Assembly (NCBI RefSeq): GCF_001439815.1
Contig: NZ_JYLM01000001.1
Location: 930,001 to 994,000, forward strand
Length of the DNA: 64,000 nt
Direction: 5' to 3'
DNA from: Pseudomonas orientalis
GTDB lineage: Bacteria; Pseudomonadota; Gammaproteobacteria; Pseudomonadales; Pseudomonadaceae
Every line of letters begins with the position of its first letter. Position 1 is the stretch's first letter. Of the stretch, positions 60,143 to 64,000 are shown one piece after another. The position numbers and the translations under genes were made by a program. The notes under the pieces were generated by a model. The model saw nothing but the letters and a program-made list of their open reading frames with translations, was not told the DNA's origin and did no database searches.

Positions 60143-63100
60143 ACATCCAACAATTGCTGGCAACCCTGAAAGTCAAGGATGTGCAACTGGCGCTCAAAGG
60201 CGAGCAACTGTCAGTTCAGGGCAACAGACAAGCCTTGAGCGACCCGGCGATCCTTGCTGCGTTGCGCGAACACAAGCCGGCCCTGATCGAACGGATCAAG
60301 ACGGGTGAATATTCGGCCGGCAAAACCGGCGAGGTCCAGGTGCCGGCCAACGGCATCGCACCGGGCGTCGAGCGCATCACCCCGGCCATGTTGACGCTGT
60401 CCACACTGAGCCAGGATGAGATCGAGCGGATCGTCGCCACCGTCGAGGGCGGCGTGGCGAATATCCAGGACATCTATCCACTGGCACCGCTGCAGGAAGG
60501 CATTCTCTACCACCACGCGAGCACGGAGCAGGGTGACCCGTACATCATGCAGTCGCAGTTCGCCTTCGACAGCCTGGCGCGGTTCGAACAGTTCGCCAAC
60601 GCCTTGCAGAGTGTCGTGGATCGGCACGATATCCTGCGTACCGGCGTGGTTTGGCAAGGCCTTGAACAGCCCTCGCAAGTGGTCTGGCGCCAGGCCCGGC
60701 TGCCGGTGCAAGCCCTGGAGCTGGACCCGGCTGAGGGCGATGTCGCATCGCAATTGCGCCAGCTGTTCGATATGCGCCATTACCGCCTGGACGTGACCCA
60801 GGCCCCTCTGCTGCGCCTGGTGCGCACCTGGGACGAACCCGGGCGGCGCGTGGTGGCAATGCTGCTGTTTCATCACATGGCCCTGGACCACAGCGCGCTG
60901 GACGTAGTGCGCCATGAACTGCAGGCGCTGTTGCAAGGCCGTGGCGAAGAGTTGGGCCAGCCCATCCCGTTTCGCAATTACGTGGCGCAGGCGCGGCTGG
61001 GCGTCAGCGAGCAGGAGCACGAGGCGTTTTTCCGTCAGATGCTCAGCGATATCTGCGAGCCGACCTTGCCTTTCGGTCTGCAGGATGTGCAGGGCGACGG
61101 CCGCGATATCGTCGAAGCGGATTTGCCGTTGTCGGCAGCGCTCAATCAACGTACCCGCGAGCAGGCACGCCAACTGGGCGTCAGTGCCGCGAGCATGTTC
61201 CATATGGCCTGGGCGCAGGTGCTGAGTGTGCTGGCAGGCAAGCAAAGCGTGGTGTTCGGTACGGTGTTGATGGGGCGCATGCAGGGCGGTCAGCAGACCG
61301 ACAGGGCACTGGGGATCTTCATCAATACGTTGCCGTTTCGTGTGGACGTCGGTCATGCGGATGTGCGCACCGGCATCAGGGACACCCATGCACGGCTGAC
61401 GACGTTGCTGCGCCATGAGCATGCCCCTTTGGCGTTGGCGCAGCGCTGCAGTGGAGTGACTGCGCCCACGCCACTGTTCAGTGCGTTGCTCAATTACCGG
61501 CACAGTGGTTCCGGCAATCAGGCCGAGGCTGTGGCGGCATGGAACGGCATCGAAATGTTGAGCTCGCAGGAGCGTACCAACTACCCGCTGACGCTGAGCG
61601 TGGATGACCTGGGCGATAGCTTCATCTTGCGTTTGCTCGCCTGCACCCAGGTCGACCCGCACCGCGTCTGCGCCTACCTGCAAACCGCCCTGGAAAACCT
61701 GGTGAGCGCCCTGGAGCAGGCGCCGCACACCGCGCTCAACCAACTGCCGGTGGTGCCGCTGGCCGAGCAGCGCCTGTTGATCGAGCAGTTCAACGCGACC
61801 CAGGCGGTGTTCCCCCAGGGCAGCACCTTGCACGCGCGCATCGAGGCCCAGGCCGCGCTGACCCCGGATGTCATCGCGGCGGTCTGCCTGGACCGCACGC
61901 TGAGCTACGCCGAACTCAACGGGCAGGCCAACCTGCTGGCTCATCACCTGCTGGCGCTGGGGGTCAGGCCCGATGACCGCGTGGCCATCGTCGCGCGCCG
62001 TGGTCTGGACACCCTGGCCGGCTTGCTGGCGATTCTCAAGGCCGGCGCCTGTTATGTGCCGGTGGACCCATCCCACCCGGCCGAGCGCCTGAGCTATCTG
62101 CTCAGCGACAGCGCCCCGGTGGCCGTGCTGACCCAGCACGCGTTGCTCGAGCGCCTGCCGGAGCTGGACGTGCCGGTGATCAACCTGGACCGCTACACCT
62201 GGCAGCACCACGCGGCGAGCAATCCCGACGTGGCCATGACCCCGTCTAACCTGGCCTATGTGATCTACACCTCCGGCTCCACCGGCCTGCCCAAAGGGGT
62301 GATGGTGGAGCATCACAGCGTGGCCAATCTGGTGGACTGGCATTGCAGCGCCTTCGACCTGCGCGCCGGGCGGCATACCGCCAGTGTGGCCGGTTTCGGT
62401 TTTGATGCGATGGCCTGGGAAGTGTGGCCGGCGCTGTGCGCAGGCGCCACCTTGCACCTGCCGCCGGCCCGTGACGGCGCCGAGGATGTCGACGCGCTGC
62501 TCGCCTGGTGGTGCGCGCAACCGCTGGACGTGTGCTTCCTGCCGACGCCGGTGGCCGAGTACGCCTTCAGCCAGAACATCGAGCACCCGACCCTGCGCAC
62601 GCTGTTGATCGGCGGCGACCGCCTGCGCCAGTTCGGGCGTGCGCAGCGCTTTGAGCTGATCAACAACTACGGCCCCACCGAAGCCACGGTGGTCGCTACC
62701 GCCGGCAAGGTCGAGGCGGGCCAGCCGTTGCATATCGGCAAACCCATCGCCAATGCCAGGGTGTATCTGCTGGACGAGCAGCTGCGCCCGGTGCCGCTGG
62801 GGGTGGCGGGCGAACTGTATGTAGGCGGCAAGGGCGTGGCCCGCGGTTACCTCAACCGCCCGGAGCTGACCGCCGAGCGTTTCCTGCGCGACCCGTTCAG
62901 CAGCGGGCGCATGTACCGCACCGGCGACCTCGCGCGCTGGCTGCCCGACGGCAACCTCGAGTACCTGGGGCGCAACGATGACCAGGTGAAGATCCGTGGC
63001 ATGCGCATCGAACTGGGGGAAATCGAGACCCGGCTCAACCAGCTGCCGGGCATTCTGGAGGCGGTGGTGCTGGTGCGTGAGGAGCGGTTGGTGGCGTATT

Positions 63101-64000
63101 TCACCGAAAGCCCGCAACTGGATGCGCTGGCCGTCGCTGATATCCGTGCGCACCTGGTGGCCCATCTGCCGGACTATATGGTGCCGGTCGCTTTCATGAA
63201 GCTCGACACGCTGCCCTTGACCGCCAACGGCAAGCTCGACCGCCAGGCTCTGCCGGCCCCCGATATGGCCGCGGTATTCAGCCGCGAATACGAGGCACCG
63301 TTGGGCGAGATCGAAAGCGTGTTGGCGCAGATCTGGGCCGACGTGTTGCAAGTGGAGCGGGTTGGGCGGCGCGATCATTTCTTCGAGCTGGGCGGGCATT
63401 CGCTGCTGGCGATGCGCATGGTGTCCCAGGTGCGCCAGCGCCTGGGCGTCGAGTTGGCGCTGGGGGATCTGTTCGCCAACGCCGAACTGGCGGCAGTCGC
63501 TCACGTGCTGGCCCAGGCGGGTCGCAGCACCTTGCCGGATATTCTGCCGGCCAAGCGTGGCGAGGCGGTGCCGCTGTCATTCGCCCAGCAGCGCCTGTGG
63601 TTCCTGGCCAACATGGACGGCGGCAACAGTGCCTACAACATTCCCATCGGTTTGGCCCTGCGTGGGCAATTGCACGTCCAGGCGCTGCAACAGGCGTTGG
63701 CCTGTATCGTCAGGCGCCATCACACCCTGCGCAGCCGTTTTGTCCAGGTGGGCGATGACACACAGGTGCTGACCGTGCCCGCCGACGATGCCATGCCGCT
63801 GCAGTTGCTGGACCTGCGCAATCATCCCGAGCCGCAACAGGCCCTGGACGCGTTGATCCACCACGAGGCTGCGGCGACGTTTGACCTGGAGCGTGGCCCG
63901 CTGCTGCGCGGGCACCTGGTGATGATGGCCGACGATCATCATGTGCTGCTGCTGACCTTGCACCACATTGTCTCCGATGGCTGGTCCATGGGCGTACTGA
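60139..64000 (+). CDS. viscC: Non-ribosomal peptide synthetase, ViscC-like (3' end outside window)
   Basis: GTG start overlapping the stop of the previous gene; frame open to the end of the window (1287 residues seen). N-terminal TubC-like docking domain (MNIQQLLATLKVKDVQLALK). Module 5 follows: C with HHASTEQGD and HHMALDH (from residue 245), A with core Asp756 and pocket D-A-W-F-L-G-N-V-V-K (Leu), T with Ser1088. The next condensation domain (LSFAQQRLWFL; HHIVSDGWSMG) is of the ordinary L-specific class. Viscosin-type ViscC continues with Ser, Ile and tandem thioesterases, which should lie beyond base 64000. Confidence 0.87.
60370..63510 (+). other. NRPS module 5: C-A(Leu)-T
   Basis: Condensation motif HHASTEQGD has Ala where the four upstream modules have Leu or Ile. 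The Leu-type adenylation domain is close in sequence to that of module 3 (FGFDAMAWEVWPALC against FGFDALAWEVWPALC), suggesting duplication within the cluster. Confidence 0.85.

Overview
The window comes from a Pseudomonas chromosome, most likely the P. fluorescens species group. Three things point there. The left end has the gene order comEC-exbB-exbD-lpxK-(Trm112)-kdsB-ptpA-murB. Two Pseudomonas REP/REPIN families are scattered between genes (GTGGGAGGGGGCTTGCCCCC and GTAGGAGCGAGCTTGCTCGC). The right end holds a viscosin-type lipopeptide synthetase. Base composition is GC-rich except for an AT-rich patch at about 45060-46950.

Layout. 1-6716: envelope and lipid A core operon with coupled starts, closed by a terminator. 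6785-11782: a Bax-inhibitor-1 family membrane protein, tRNA-Ser(UGA), then an accessory stretch of lipoproteins, a DCC/DUF393 protein, a DUF1206 protein and a 44-residue ORF. 11939-14056: a TonB-dependent receptor. 14058-22279: a sigma-54 activator (minus strand) divergent from a six-gene ABC importer of the rhizobial glycerol type (GlpSTPQUV-like). The intergenic region carries a near-consensus -24/-12 promoter and an array of TGTTCA half-sites. 22564-31421: single metabolic and transport genes separated by REPINs (HDO-type iron enzyme, methyltransferase, zinc dehydrogenase, AraC regulator, BASS transporter, MFS exporter, aquaporin).

31630-42579: a divergent sugar/polyol regulon. The minus arm is permease, binding protein, double ATPase, two SDR dehydrogenases, a SorC regulator and a transaldolase. 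The plus arm is a transketolase in two subunits and an FGGY kinase. Matching AT-rich sites lie in front of both arms. The logic is import, oxidation to a ketose, phosphorylation, then transketolase/transaldolase conversion; the substrate is unknown. 42599-44570: REP elements, an orphan sulfonate-type binding protein and a 188-bp tandem repeat made of a REPIN plus the 3' end of the neighbouring DUF6124-like gene. 44820-45030: a structured leader for that gene, with mutually exclusive pairings and a 17-codon ORF. 45310-46933: three AT-rich orphan genes, one resembling an Imm33/DUF2185 immunity protein.

47219-64000: two large NRPS genes, the second cut by the window end. Adenylation codes read Thr, an aliphatic residue, Leu, Ser, then Leu, which is the order of residues 3-7 of viscosin-group lipopeptides. 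No viscA-type gene lies upstream, matching the split organisation of that group.
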